DNA of 64,000 nt from positions 62,001 through 126,000 of the forward strand of contig NZ_BDBL01000006.1 of the NCBI RefSeq assembly GCF_001612965.1, written 5' to 3'. The notes below the pieces were generated by a model, which was not told the DNA's origin, did no database searches, and saw only the letters and a program-made list of their open reading frames with translations. Position 1 is the stretch's first letter. Each line of letters starts with the position of its first letter. Below are positions 8,318 through 16,807 of this stretch, one piece after another. Made by a program: the position numbers and the translations under genes. Origin of the DNA: Nocardia kruczakiae NBRC 101016 (GTDB taxonomy: Bacteria > Actinomycetota > Actinomycetes > Mycobacteriales > Mycobacteriaceae).

Positions 8318-8357
8318 GTACACGGCGGGTGCGTCGGGACCGGCACCGGTGCGGTGG

Positions 8358-9221
8358 TCAGCGGGCGAGGAACGCCGAGACGGTCGCCTCCCACGCCTGC
8401 TTCTGCTCGATCATCACCCAGTGGCCGCAGTTCGGGAAGATGTGCACCTCTCCGTGCGGCAGGGTCCGCATCGCGATCAGCGACATGTCGAGCGGGCTCA
8501 CCCGGTCGTCGCGTCCCCACGTGATCAGCGTCGGAACGGAGATCCGGCGCAGATTCGCCCAGCCCGGCGTGACGTCGGCGGCGCGGGCTGCCTCCGCCAT
8601 GCGCGCCAGCGCCGCGCGGCCGTACATCCGGCGTGAATTCTCCAGGACGCCGGGTTCGGTGGCCTGCTCCCAGCGCTGCTCGATCAGCTCCTCGGTGAGT
8701 AGCGCCTGGTCGTAGACCATCGAGCGCAGCCAGGCGACCAAACTGTCGCGGGTCGGATTCTCGACGAACTCACTGAGCCGGATGATCCCCTCGCCCGGCT
8801 GCGGACTGAAGATATTCGTGCCGATGCCGCCGATGGTGACCAGGCGGTCGACCCGCTGCGGCGCGGCGAGAGCGAATTCCGTTGCCACGAAACCGCCCAT
8901 CGAGTTGCCGATGATCCGGACGGTCTCGAGTCCGAGCCCGTCCAGGAACGCGGTGACCGCCAGCTGCGCCGACATCATCGGATGCGCCGCGCCGAAGTCG
9001 TCGCTGACCCCGAATCCGGGGAACTCGAGCACCAGCGTGCGGTAATGCCGGGCGAAGGTCGGCACGTTACCGCTGAAGTTGCGCCAGCCGGTGACACCGG
9101 GCCCGGACCCGTGCAGCATCAGCAGCGGCGGGCCGTCACCGCTGTCGCGGTAGCGCAGCACGCCGTGTTCGGTGGGCAATTCCAGTAGTTCGGGTACCGA
9201 GCGGGTATCGACGGAGGTCAT
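8358..9221 (-). CDS. HsaD/MhpC-like C-C bond hydrolase (alpha/beta fold)
   Basis: A 287-residue alpha/beta hydrolase. The nucleophile elbow is GNSMGG with Ser107. Asp238/239 (WGRDDR) and His267 (NCGHWV) complete the triad. The oxyanion region HGSGPGVTGWRNF is typical of meta-cleavage-product hydrolases. In steroid breakdown HsaD splits the ring-opened product of HsaC. It is divergent from the CYP125-type gene across a KstR box, so it probably belongs to the KstR regulon. It would follow the HsaA- and HsaC-like enzymes encoded 3-9 kb upstream. Confidence 0.85.
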   Translation of the reverse strand: MTSVDTRSVPELLELPTEHGVLRYRDSGDGPPLLMLHGSGPGVTGWRNFSGNVPTFARHYRTLVLEFPGFGVSDDFGAAHPMMSAQLAVTAFLDGLGLETVRIIGNSMGGFVATEFALAAPQRVDRLVTIGGIGTNIFSPQPGEGIIRLSEFVENPTRDSLVAWLRSMVYDQALLTEELIEQRWEQATEPGVLENSRRMYGRAALARMAEAARAADVTPGWANLRRISVPTLITWGRDDRVSPLDMSLIAMRTLPHGEVHIFPNCGHWVMIEQKQAWEATVSAFLAR

Positions 9222-9335
9222 ATCCCGAGCCTGCCATCGCCGCGAGGCGGCACTACCGACATTTCCCGGTCAGCGGTCGACGGACGCGGTCCGTAGATCG
9301 CGTCCCGGGGGCCGGTGATTGTGCTTGAATGTGTC

Positions 9336-9349
9336 TAGAACCTGTTTCA
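9336..9349. promoter_or_regulatory. KstR-type operator
   Basis: TAGAACCTGTTTCA fits the known KstR consensus TnnAACnnGTTnnA exactly. KstR is the TetR repressor of actinobacterial cholesterol genes, released by a steroid-CoA metabolite. The site lies between the divergent hydrolase (start 9221) and the P450. It overlaps the most upstream possible P450 start (ATG 9329), which argues that translation begins downstream, at 9368 or 9377. No kstR gene is in the window. Confidence 0.75.
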
Positions 9350-9376
9350 GTCAGTGATGACGGCCCGGTGGTTGAT

Positions 9377-10618
9377 ATGCGTGCGACACGTCCCGATATC
9401 CCGGCGAATTTCGATGTCACGGATCCGGATATGTGGGCCCGGCGGGTGCCTGTCGAAGAACTGGCGGAACTGCGTCGTGCGGCGCCGATCTGGTGGAATT
9501 CGAAGCCGCCTCACAGCGACGGTTTTCCGGACGACGGATTCTGGGTGGTGACCAAACACGCCGACGTCAAAGAGGTGTCTCGGCGCAGCGATGTGTTCTC
9601 CAACGCCGAGAACACCGCGCTGCCCCGGTACGGCGTCGAACTCACCCCCGAGCGGATGGAGATGCAGCGGCTCGTCCTGCTGAATCAGGATGCGCCGCAA
9701 CACACCAGAATGCGCAAGCTGATCTCGAAGGGATTCACCCCGCGGGCCGTCAACGGGCTGCGCGCGAAGTTGTCCGCCCGCGCCGAGGCCATCGTGGCCG
9801 CGGCCGCCGACGCGGGCGCGGGTGACTTCGTCACGCAGGTGGCATGCGAACTGCCGTTGCAGGCGATCGCGGAATTGATCGGCGTGCCGCAGGAGGACCG
9901 GATGAAGATTTTCCGGTGGTCCAACGAAATGATCGGCTACGACGACCCGGAGTATGCCGGTGTCGACCCGCTGGCCGCTTCCACCGAACTCCTCGCCTAC
10001 GCCTGGCAGATGGCCGAAGCGAGAAAGGCGCGGCCGGCCGACGATATCGTGACCGAACTTGTCCACGCCGACGTCGACGGCGAAGCGCTGACCTCGGAGG
10101 AATTCGGCTTCTTCGTCATCCTGCTGGCCGTCGCCGGCAACGAGACCACCCGTAACGCGATCACGCACGGCATGATCGCATTCCTCGAAAACCCTGGCCA
10201 ATGGGAACTTTTCAAATCGCAGCGGCCCAAGACCGCCGTCGACGAGATCGTCCGCTGGGCCACGCCGGTGAGCACGTTCCAGCGAACCGCGCTCGAGGAC
10301 ACCGAACTCGGCGGCGTGCGCATCCGGAAGGGGCAGCGGGTACTGATCGTCTACCGCTCCGCGAATTTCGACGAAGAAGTCTTCGACTCGCCGTTCACCT
10401 TCGACATCACCCGAGACCCCAACCCGCACTTGGCCTTCGGTGGTACGGGCGCCCACTTCTGCATCGGCGCCAACCTGGCCAGACTGGAAATCGACCTGAT
10501 CTTCAACGCCGTCGCCGACCACCTCCCCGACATCACCGGACTGGGCGACCCACGGCGGTTGCGGTCGGGCTGGTTGAACGGCATCAAGGAACTCCAGGTG
10601 CGCTACCGGGGCGAGTGA
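9377..10618 (+). CDS. CYP125-type cytochrome P450
   Basis: About 413 residues with strong CYP125 hallmarks: PIWWN near the N-terminus, the I-helix LLAVAGNETTRNAITHG, a WATPVSTFQRTA segment, the K-helix region and the heme loop FGGTGAHFCIGANLARLE with its axial Cys. CYP125 oxidises C26/27 of the cholesterol side chain in mycobacteria and rhodococci. The start is uncertain: ATG 9377, GTG 9368 or ATG 9329. The last overlaps the KstR box, so a downstream start is preferred. Regulation by KstR is likely. It may act on a sterol side chain before the ring enzymes upstream. Confidence 0.87.
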   Translation: MRATRPDIPANFDVTDPDMWARRVPVEELAELRRAAPIWWNSKPPHSDGFPDDGFWVVTKHADVKEVSRRSDVFSNAENTALPRYGVELTPERMEMQRLVLLNQDAPQHTRMRKLISKGFTPRAVNGLRAKLSARAEAIVAAAADAGAGDFVTQVACELPLQAIAELIGVPQEDRMKIFRWSNEMIGYDDPEYAGVDPLAASTELLAYAWQMAEARKARPADDIVTELVHADVDGEALTSEEFGFFVILLAVAGNETTRNAITHGMIAFLENPGQWELFKSQRPKTAVDEIVRWATPVSTFQRTALEDTELGGVRIRKGQRVLIVYRSANFDEEVFDSPFTFDITRDPNPHLAFGGTGAHFCIGANLARLEIDLIFNAVADHLPDITGLGDPRRLRSGWLNGIKELQVRYRGE

Positions 10619-10701
10619 GGGGTCCGTTCCCCACCGGCCGGATGCATCGAACCGCCGATGATTTTCGGCCGCACGCATCGTCTCTTCTGCGACTCGACAG
10701 A

Positions 10702-11247
10702 ATGGATGAACCGATGCAGATCCTGGCCCGACTGTGTATGACCGCCGATGGTTACGTGACGACTCCGGATGGCTGGCCGCCTCAGGTCATCGATCCGGTG
10801 CACGGTCCCGGCAGTCACGGCATCGCCGAATTCCTGCGTACCTGCGAGGCCGCGTTGATGGGCCGTACGACCTTCGAACCGGCGCTGTCCGCCGATCGCT
10901 GGCCGTGGCCGGATCTCGAGGTCTTCGTGCTGGGTTCGCACCGGCCCGAGGGCACCCCCGACGACGTGATTGTCGACGACGATCCGGTGCGGCTGCTGGA
11001 GAAGGTTCGTGCCGCCAATCGTGGCGGCGATGTCCACCTGATCGGGGGGCCCGCCACGATCGAGACCTATCGCGCGCTCGGTGTCCTCGACAAACTCGAA
11101 CTCGTGATCCTGCCGTTCTTCGTCGGCAGCGGCCTGCGCCTGAGCGACTCGCTGGATCCGCGGACCGATCTCGAATTCGAGAGCTCGCGGCCGTTGGACG
11201 GTGGCGGCGTGGAGATCGTCTATCGAGTGTTGCCGGCCGACGAATAG
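10702..11247 (+). CDS. RibD C-terminal/dihydrofolate-reductase-like protein
   Basis: About 181 residues. It starts with a DHFR-like strand (QILARLCMTADGYV), has a conserved MGRTTFE motif and ends with the HLIGGPATI...LDKLELVILPFFVGSG region typical of the RibD_C fold. Members bind NADPH; many stand-alone copies have no known substrate. ATG 10702 and ATG 10714 are both possible and neither has a clear ribosome site. It lies 84 bp after the P450 gene on the same strand and may be transcribed with it. Confidence 0.75.
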   Translation: MDEPMQILARLCMTADGYVTTPDGWPPQVIDPVHGPGSHGIAEFLRTCEAALMGRTTFEPALSADRWPWPDLEVFVLGSHRPEGTPDDVIVDDDPVRLLEKVRAANRGGDVHLIGGPATIETYRALGVLDKLELVILPFFVGSGLRLSDSLDPRTDLEFESSRPLDGGGVEIVYRVLPADE

Positions 11248-11266
11248 CCGTCGTAGCCCGAGGTCC

Positions 11267-12553
11267 TCAGGCGTTTCCGTATCTGGCGGGGCCCTCGTCG
11301 GCGGACTCGGCAGCGTGAACGGTGTGCAGGATCCAGTTGCCGCGGGCGCCGGATTTGGCGTCGTACAGCGAGGTGTCGGCCGCGTCGAGCAGCCATTCCG
11401 GGTCCTTGCCCGCGACCGGTGTGACGACGGCGCCGATGCTGGCGGAGATGTGGAGCCTGTGCCCGCCGACGATAAGCGGATGCGACAGCGCGCCGCGCAG
11501 GCGATCTGCGACAGCGGAGACCCGTCGCGTGTCGGCCGGGGGCGGGATGAGGGTGACGAATTCGTCGCCGCCGATCCGTGCGACCAGGCATCCGTCGTCC
11601 TGCAGGCTGTCGTGCAGGCGACGAGCGACGGTGGCCAGCACCTGATCGCCGACGCCGTGACCGTATCGGTCGTTGACCTCTTTGAAGTGGTCCAGGTCGG
11701 TGAAGCACAGCCCCATCTGATCGGTCTCGCCGGCCGCGGAGATCACTGCTCTGAGCGTGTCGAGCAGGTGGCGGCGGTTGGGCAGTTCGGTGAGCGCGTC
11801 GTGGCGCGCTTGGTAGTGGAGCTGCTCCTGTAATTGGTGGCGTTCGGTGACGTCCTCACCGATGGCGAGCAGGTAGTCCGGGCCGAACGCGCTCCGGACG
11901 TAGGTGATCGCGAATGTGGCCCATCCGGTGCTGCCGTCCGCGCGCTGCAGGCGCCGTTCGATCTTCGCGGTCCCCGCCCTGGCCGGTACCAGGTCGTCGT
12001 AGACCATCTGGCGGATCGCGGCCTGATCGTCGGGGTGGGCGAAGTCGTAGACGCTGATTCCGCGCAGCGAGTCGACCGGCACGCCGATCATGTCGGCCAG
12101 ATGCGGATTGGCTTCCAGCAGAACACCATTGGTGTCACCGATAGCGATGGCGATGGACGCGTGGTCGAACACGAGCCGGAACCGGCGCTGGCCTTCCTCG
12201 ACATCGTCGGCCCGGATCGCTTCGGCCAGGAAGTGGTGGCCGTGTCCGAACGCGACGAGCAGGGCGGCCATGCGCCGGTCGGTGTCGGGGTGGTCGCTGA
12301 ATTCTGTGAGCCTGTGCAGTACCGGGGCGGACACGACCGGGACCGCCGGATCGGTGAGCCGGGCACCCGCCAGCGCCGCTCCCGCTCGGGAGCCGGCGGC
12401 CGCGTCGAAGGTCTCCGCGGTGAGACCGGCGCGTAGTTCTTCCAGCAGATCGCGCAGAAACGAAATTTCTACATCGGCGTAGGAAGGGTGGGCGGTGATC
12501 GTCGCGAGCGCGCGCTCCCATTGCTGGGCGAGTGCCGTGCTCAGATCATCCAC
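11267..12553 (-). CDS. PAS-GGDEF diguanylate cyclase
   Basis: A 428-residue signalling protein. An N-terminal helical region of about 130 residues is followed by a PAS domain (roughly 130-260, beginning RFRLVFDHASIAIAI) and a GGDEF domain. The catalytic site reads RIGGDEF and is intact, so it should make cyclic di-GMP. The RxxD inhibitory site usually found just before it is absent; the sequence is LQDDGCLVARIGGDEF, so product inhibition may be lost. No EAL domain and no membrane segment are visible. It lies downstream of the terpene synthase gene on the same strand with a 135-bp gap. The PAS ligand is unknown. Confidence 0.87.
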   Translation of the reverse strand: MDDLSTALAQQWERALATITAHPSYADVEISFLRDLLEELRAGLTAETFDAAAGSRAGAALAGARLTDPAVPVVSAPVLHRLTEFSDHPDTDRRMAALLVAFGHGHHFLAEAIRADDVEEGQRRFRLVFDHASIAIAIGDTNGVLLEANPHLADMIGVPVDSLRGISVYDFAHPDDQAAIRQMVYDDLVPARAGTAKIERRLQRADGSTGWATFAITYVRSAFGPDYLLAIGEDVTERHQLQEQLHYQARHDALTELPNRRHLLDTLRAVISAAGETDQMGLCFTDLDHFKEVNDRYGHGVGDQVLATVARRLHDSLQDDGCLVARIGGDEFVTLIPPPADTRRVSAVADRLRGALSHPLIVGGHRLHISASIGAVVTPVAGKDPEWLLDAADTSLYDAKSGARGNWILHTVHAAESADEGPARYGNA

Positions 12554-12688
12554 TCCAACTCCCCATGTCCGATGCGCTTGTGCTGCTACTTCGGGTGCCC
12601 GGCGATAGTCCCCCGGCTGGTACTGCTGATCGAGACGCTGCAGTCAAAGGTACTGCATGCCCGATTCGTCACGTCATCGGCGGACTAC

Positions 12689-13867
12689 CTATGGGTGGTG
12701 GGCCTCGGCGAATATCGACCGGCCCTTGTAGCGCGAGGTGACGCATTGCCATACCCAGCTCGCTTGCACGCATTGGTCGAGGTCGTCGGCATAGGCGGTG
12801 ACGGCGGTGGCCAGCGGCGGGTCGAGTGCGGCGCAGCGGTCGAGCAGGTCCCGGCGCAGCCCGCGGAAGTGTGTGAATCGCTCGCGCACGATCTGCGCGG
12901 CGCCGAGCACGGCATCGGCCAGCGTCGCGCCGGGCGTATTGAGCAGCAGAATCGAGATGAGGTTGAAATCCGATCGGTCCACGATGACCTCCTTCTCGAA
13001 GGAGAAGACATCGTTCATCAGGGCGCCGACTTCGGCGGTCAGGCGTTCCAGCGTGCGCAGGTCTTCGGCGAGGCCGGCGGCCGCGAGTTGTTCCCGGGGC
13101 AGGGTGGTGGCGCGCGCGAACTCGCACATCTGGATCGCGGGGTACATCCCCGAGACTTCGTTGCGCAGGATTATGTAGTCGTCGACGCTGAGCAGGTCAC
13201 CGCGTGCGCCGACGTTCTGATCGCGGATCGCCGAGCGCAGGTGGTCGATCGTCGATGCGCGGAATCGCTGCAACCAGACGGGCTCGGCTTGTTCGGTGAG
13301 GGTCGTCAAGAATTCGAGGCTCGCCTCGACGATGGGCGTGGAGTTGTCCGGCCGGATCCGGCCGGACTCGAATAATCGACACAGCTGGTCGACTTCCCGC
13401 TGCGCCTGTGCTTGTTCGTCCTCGGACAGATGGCTGAACTTCTCGCGTCCCACCGTGTCGTTGAGTGCGAACAGGATCGCGTTGTAGACACCGATCGTCG
13501 TCATCCGCGGCAGGTCTATCGTGCGCGGATGCAGGTAGGGTGTCATCGAATTGTAGGCGGCCCCACCGTTTTCCAGCCAGATCCGGTGTCTGCGACAGAA
13601 CGTCTCGACCGCCTCGCACGCCTCGGCGCCGAACCGGTTCGGCGCGAAAGTGCCACAGTATTCCGCGATATCGCAGTCGTCGGTGCTGAACAGAGTGCGC
13701 AGCGACCATCGATCCCCGTGCAGAAGTGACTGGTATTCGGAATGCATGGCGGCGATATCCGATTCGAATTGAGGCATGTACTGCACGAACGTCTCCCAAC
13801 CAAGAGCGGCATCAGCCGACCCGAAAGTGTCGCCGACAGTTGGCGATACCCGGTACCAGTGTCTCAT
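12689..13867 (-). CDS. Class I terpene synthase
   Basis: A 392-residue terpene cyclase. The NSE metal triad is canonical: Asn285, Ser289 and Glu293 in NDVFSFEKE. A C-terminal Arg-Tyr pair (TSRYKGR) about 90 residues later also fits the family. The first, Asp-rich motif is unusual: the expected DDxx(x)D/E is replaced by FALNDTVGRE, with Asn136-Asp137 and Glu142. Family enzymes cyclise farnesyl or geranyl diphosphate. No prenyl transferase, methyltransferase or P450 is directly beside it, so the product cannot be guessed. Possible starts near 13867 lack a clear ribosome site. Confidence 0.82.
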   Translation of the reverse strand: MRHWYRVSPTVGDTFGSADAALGWETFVQYMPQFESDIAAMHSEYQSLLHGDRWSLRTLFSTDDCDIAEYCGTFAPNRFGAEACEAVETFCRRHRIWLENGGAAYNSMTPYLHPRTIDLPRMTTIGVYNAILFALNDTVGREKFSHLSEDEQAQAQREVDQLCRLFESGRIRPDNSTPIVEASLEFLTTLTEQAEPVWLQRFRASTIDHLRSAIRDQNVGARGDLLSVDDYIILRNEVSGMYPAIQMCEFARATTLPREQLAAAGLAEDLRTLERLTAEVGALMNDVFSFEKEVIVDRSDFNLISILLLNTPGATLADAVLGAAQIVRERFTHFRGLRRDLLDRCAALDPPLATAVTAYADDLDQCVQASWVWQCVTSRYKGRSIFAEAHHP

Positions 13868-14048
13868 CGGGGTGGAAGGGTGCTGGTCTTTCGGCGAACG
13901 GCCCGCAGTTTCCGACCGCTACTCGTACTCGTGGCTCGCGGAAGTCGAACACGTGCCGATTGGGAGCATGGCGCCGGATGACCGCTCCTGCCGACCAGCG
14001 CGAAACCTCGGCGGTGCTCCATCAGCGGCGGGCGACGTGTGATCGGTC

Positions 14049-14621
14049 CTATCTTCGGCAGCCGTCGAGCAGCAAGCGGAGGGTGAGGCGGGGGTCGTAG
14101 TTCGGGTCGGTCATCTCGGCGCCCGCGCAGATGTCGCCGATGGCGCGCATCAGTTGGTAGGCGGTGAAATCCGTGGTGACCTCGCCCGCGCCGCGGGCGG
14201 CGGTGAGGAGGTTCTCGAAGACGGGGACCAGGCGGTCCAGGAACAGGGCGTGCAGGGCGGTGATGCCGTCGGGGTCGGTGCGCATCGCGGCGGCGAGTCC
14301 GTGTTTGGTCGTCAGGAAGTCCGCGAAGAGATCCACCCATCGGCGCAGGGCCGTGAAGGGTGAGGAAGCTGTCGCGAGAAGAGCGGGCCCGGCCTCGGCG
14401 CAGGCGTCGATCTGATGACGGTAGACGGCCGCGACAAGGTCTGCGCGCGTGGGGAAGTGCCGGTAGATCGTCCCCATGCCGACCCCTGCCTCGGCGGCGA
14501 TGCGGCGCACCGGAGCGTCCACTCCGTCGGTGCGGAAGACCGCGGCTGCGGCGTCGAGCAGCGCTTTCGCATTGCGTTGGGCATCCGCGCGTTTCGCGGT
14601 CATCGGTGACGGCTCACTCAC
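14049..14621 (-). CDS. TetR family regulator of the adjacent hydrolase
   Basis: A 190-residue TetR protein. The HTH (VRRIAAEAGVGMGTIYRHFP) is canonical, followed by a helical ligand domain. GTG 14621 has AAGGAG six bases upstream. It is divergent from an alpha/beta hydrolase gene, and two near-identical 15-bp operators lie in the 100-bp gap, so it very likely represses itself and the hydrolase. The ligand is unknown, possibly an ester or the hydrolase substrate. Confidence 0.88.
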   Translation of the reverse strand: MSEPSPMTAKRADAQRNAKALLDAAAAVFRTDGVDAPVRRIAAEAGVGMGTIYRHFPTRADLVAAVYRHQIDACAEAGPALLATASSPFTALRRWVDLFADFLTTKHGLAAAMRTDPDGITALHALFLDRLVPVFENLLTAARGAGEVTTDFTAYQLMRAIGDICAGAEMTDPNYDPRLTLRLLLDGCRR

Positions 14622-14653
14622 CCGTTGCTCCTTCTCCGGCAGTCCTTGCGAAT

Positions 14654-14668
14654 CGGAACATTGCTCCG
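14654..14668. promoter_or_regulatory. TetR operator, copy 1
   Basis: CGGAACA-T-TGCTCCG is a near-perfect inverted repeat with one mismatch between arms. A second copy starts 21 bp downstream, two helical turns away, so two dimers could bind the same face of the DNA. It lies 33 bp from the TetR start. Confidence 0.7.
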
Positions 14669-14674
14669 TATATT

Positions 14675-14689
14675 CGGAACAGTGCTCCG
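14675..14689. promoter_or_regulatory. TetR operator, copy 2
   Basis: CGGAACA-G-TGCTCCG differs from copy 1 by one central base. It lies 35 bp upstream of the hydrolase start, where it would cover the promoter. Confidence 0.7.
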
Positions 14690-14723
14690 ATTAGGAGTCT
14701 ATCGTCCTCGAAGGGAATTTCCC

Positions 14724-15635
14724 GTGTCCGCACCGACCACCCCGATCGTCAGCATCAAGCCCGTCACGCTGTCCGCGCCCGAGCGCGGCGTCGACCTGCA
14801 GGTCCGCGTGTCCGCGCCCGTCGGCGGATCCGGCCTGCCGATCGTCGTCCTCGCCCACGGCTTCGGCCAGTCCATGTCCTCCTACGACCCGCTCGTGGAC
14901 CACTGGGCCGCCGATGGATTCGTCGTTGTGCAGCCGACGTTCCTGGATGCGCGGACGCTCGGCGTTACCGCCGACGATCCGCGGTATCCGGATATCTGGC
15001 GCATCCGCGTCGCCGACGTCGTACGGGTACTCGACGACCTCGATCAGGTCGTCGCCGCGGTTCCGGGGCTCGGTGAGCGCGTCGATCGTGAGCGGATCGC
15101 CGTCGCGGGGCACTCCTGGGGCGGGCAGACCGTGAGCATGTTGCTCGGTGCTCGCGTCCTCGGCGCGGACGGTCAGCCCGGTCCCGATATGACCGATCCC
15201 CGCGTGAAAGCCGGTGTGCTGCTGGCGACTGCCGGCCTGGGCGGGGACGATCTGACCCCGTTCGCCGTGGCGAACTTTCCCTTCATGAACCCGGACTTCG
15301 ACGGTCTGGCCACACCGGTGCTGGTGGTCGCGGGTGATCACGATCAATCCCAGCTCTCGACCCGCGGGCCCGACTGGTTCACCGATGTGTACACCCACAG
15401 CCCCGGCGCGCAGAGCCTGCTCACCGTGTTCGGGGGCGAACACGCGCTCGGCGGAATTCACGCCTACAACGCCGCGGATACCACCGACGAAAGCTCCGAA
15501 CGCGTCGCCCTGATCCGCGAGGCCGCCTGGGCCTACCTGCGCAGCGCCCTCGGAATCGACACTGCCGCATGGGAAAAGGTGCAGGCCGAGCTGGCCGGAA
15601 CCGCCGACCCGATCGGACGGATCGACCACAAGTGA
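14724..15635 (+). CDS. Alpha/beta hydrolase, chlorophyllase/dienelactone-hydrolase-like
   Basis: About 303 residues. The strand-loop VVLAHGFGQSMSSYDPLVDHW, the nucleophile elbow AGHSWGGQT, an Asp-containing GDHDQS loop and a late His (GGEHALGG) give a complete hydrolase triad. GTG 14724 has AAGGGA seven bases upstream; the frame is open further upstream but would run through the operators. No signal peptide is visible. It is controlled by the divergent TetR. The substrate is unknown. Confidence 0.82.
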   Translation: MSAPTTPIVSIKPVTLSAPERGVDLQVRVSAPVGGSGLPIVVLAHGFGQSMSSYDPLVDHWAADGFVVVQPTFLDARTLGVTADDPRYPDIWRIRVADVVRVLDDLDQVVAAVPGLGERVDRERIAVAGHSWGGQTVSMLLGARVLGADGQPGPDMTDPRVKAGVLLATAGLGGDDLTPFAVANFPFMNPDFDGLATPVLVVAGDHDQSQLSTRGPDWFTDVYTHSPGAQSLLTVFGGEHALGGIHAYNAADTTDESSERVALIREAAWAYLRSALGIDTAAWEKVQAELAGTADPIGRIDHK

Positions 15636-15645
15636 GGTCACGGGA

Positions 15646-16080
15646 GTGAACGCAGGAATCTTCCGGCAGCAGGACTATCGCATTCGCCTCGAGTGGGGGC
15701 GGGAAGGAGTCGAGTAACTCGGCCCGGAGTGCGGGGCGTTGATCATCGTCGATGTCCTCTCCTTCTCGACATCGGTGGATATGGCGGTATCCCGGGGCGG
15801 GCGCGTACTGCCGCTACCGCTGCGACGCGCCGATCCCCGAACGGTGCGACGCTGTCGGCCCGTGCCTACTCGCACACGATGGTGACGGCTCACCGGAGGC
15901 CCGACTCGCCGCCATCGGATTCCGCTCCGCGACAAGCGAATTGCCGGCACTCGTGGGCGAGGCGATCTCCGGCCGGGAACTGACCGACATGGGGCTGGTT
16001 CACGATGTGCGGCTCGCGGCGCAGTGGAACGCCAGTACGACCGCGCCCATGCTCGTCGATGGAATCTTCAGCGACCGTGC
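15646..16080 (+). pseudogene. Broken ComB-like 2-phosphosulfolactate phosphatase
   Basis: Translation from GTG 15646 gives FRQQDYRIRLEWGREGVE, then an in-frame TAA at 15715, then IIVDVLSFSTSVDMAVSRGG, which is the start of ComB-family proteins. The C-terminal part appears in another frame: SPEARLAAIGF, SGRELTDMGLVHDVRLAA and a final VDGIF. The central 90-100 residues of the roughly 240-residue family are missing. The gene therefore carries a nonsense codon, a frameshift and an internal deletion. The next gene is also broken. Confidence 0.7.
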
Positions 16081-16134
16081 GGTCGTCGGACCTGGCATCC
16101 GGCATTCCCGGCCTGCGAGACTGGGACGGTCACA

Positions 16135-16702
16135 GTGGCCCGATCGCCCGTCGTCGTCTACATCGTCGAACACGGTGAGCCCGTGATCACCGATCCCGCG
16201 TTGCCGTTGTCCGACAATGGGGTTCGATGGGGGAAAGCGGTGTCGGCCGTGCTGCACGATGTGGCGTTCACCAACGTGTACGCCTCGAGTGCGCTGCGAT
16301 CGCAACAGACTGTGTCCTTCACCGCCGACAGCCACGGGCTGCCGTTGGTACAACTGCCCAACAGTGACCCGCGCACCCCGTCCGCGGATGCCGCCGAGCC
16401 CATCGCTCGGGCCGTGTCGGTGCTACCGCCCGGTTCCATCGCCCTCGTCGGCGGTAACACCGAGAACGTCTACCGGATCATGAACGCACGCTCTGGGCAT
16501 TCCGGTGGTCCCCGGCTGCGGTGAAGATCAGCGCTGTGTGCCGTGCCTCGACAAGACCTGTTTCACTCCCGCGGCACTGAGCACCATCTGGCAGCTGACG
16601 TTGTACGGCTCACTGCCCCATGGGGTTTCGCCGAAAGCGGGATTGCAGCGGATTCGCCCCGAAACCGCCGACATCATGAATCTGCCGAACCCCTCGGGGT
16701 AG
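16135..16702 (+). pseudogene. Frameshifted histidine phosphatase (phosphoglycerate-mutase-like)
   Basis: The first frame from GTG 16135 reads VVVYIVEHGEPV, then LSDNGVRWG and YASSALRSQQT, a histidine phosphatase pattern; the usual RHG is EHG here. It continues to NVYRIMNA and then runs out of frame near 16488. The next frame continues ALGIPVVPGCGEDQRCVPCLDK to a stop at 16702. One extra base explains the break. It could be real decay or a sequence error. The Arg-to-Glu change in the catalytic motif suggests a weak or inactive enzyme in any case. Confidence 0.7.
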
Positions 16703-16807
16703 TCGGCCCGATCCTGTGGTTCGCCGGTTCGGTCGTCGGCAGCACGACCGATTCATCGGCGCGACGATCACCCGGTGCGCCGAGCCGCTTCCCGATAGGG
16801 TGCCGGT

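Noticed and set aside
8330..8357. GC-rich palindrome GCACCGGTGC between convergent genes as a terminator
   Set aside because: The stem is short with no clear extension or T-run, so it is not listed as a terminator.
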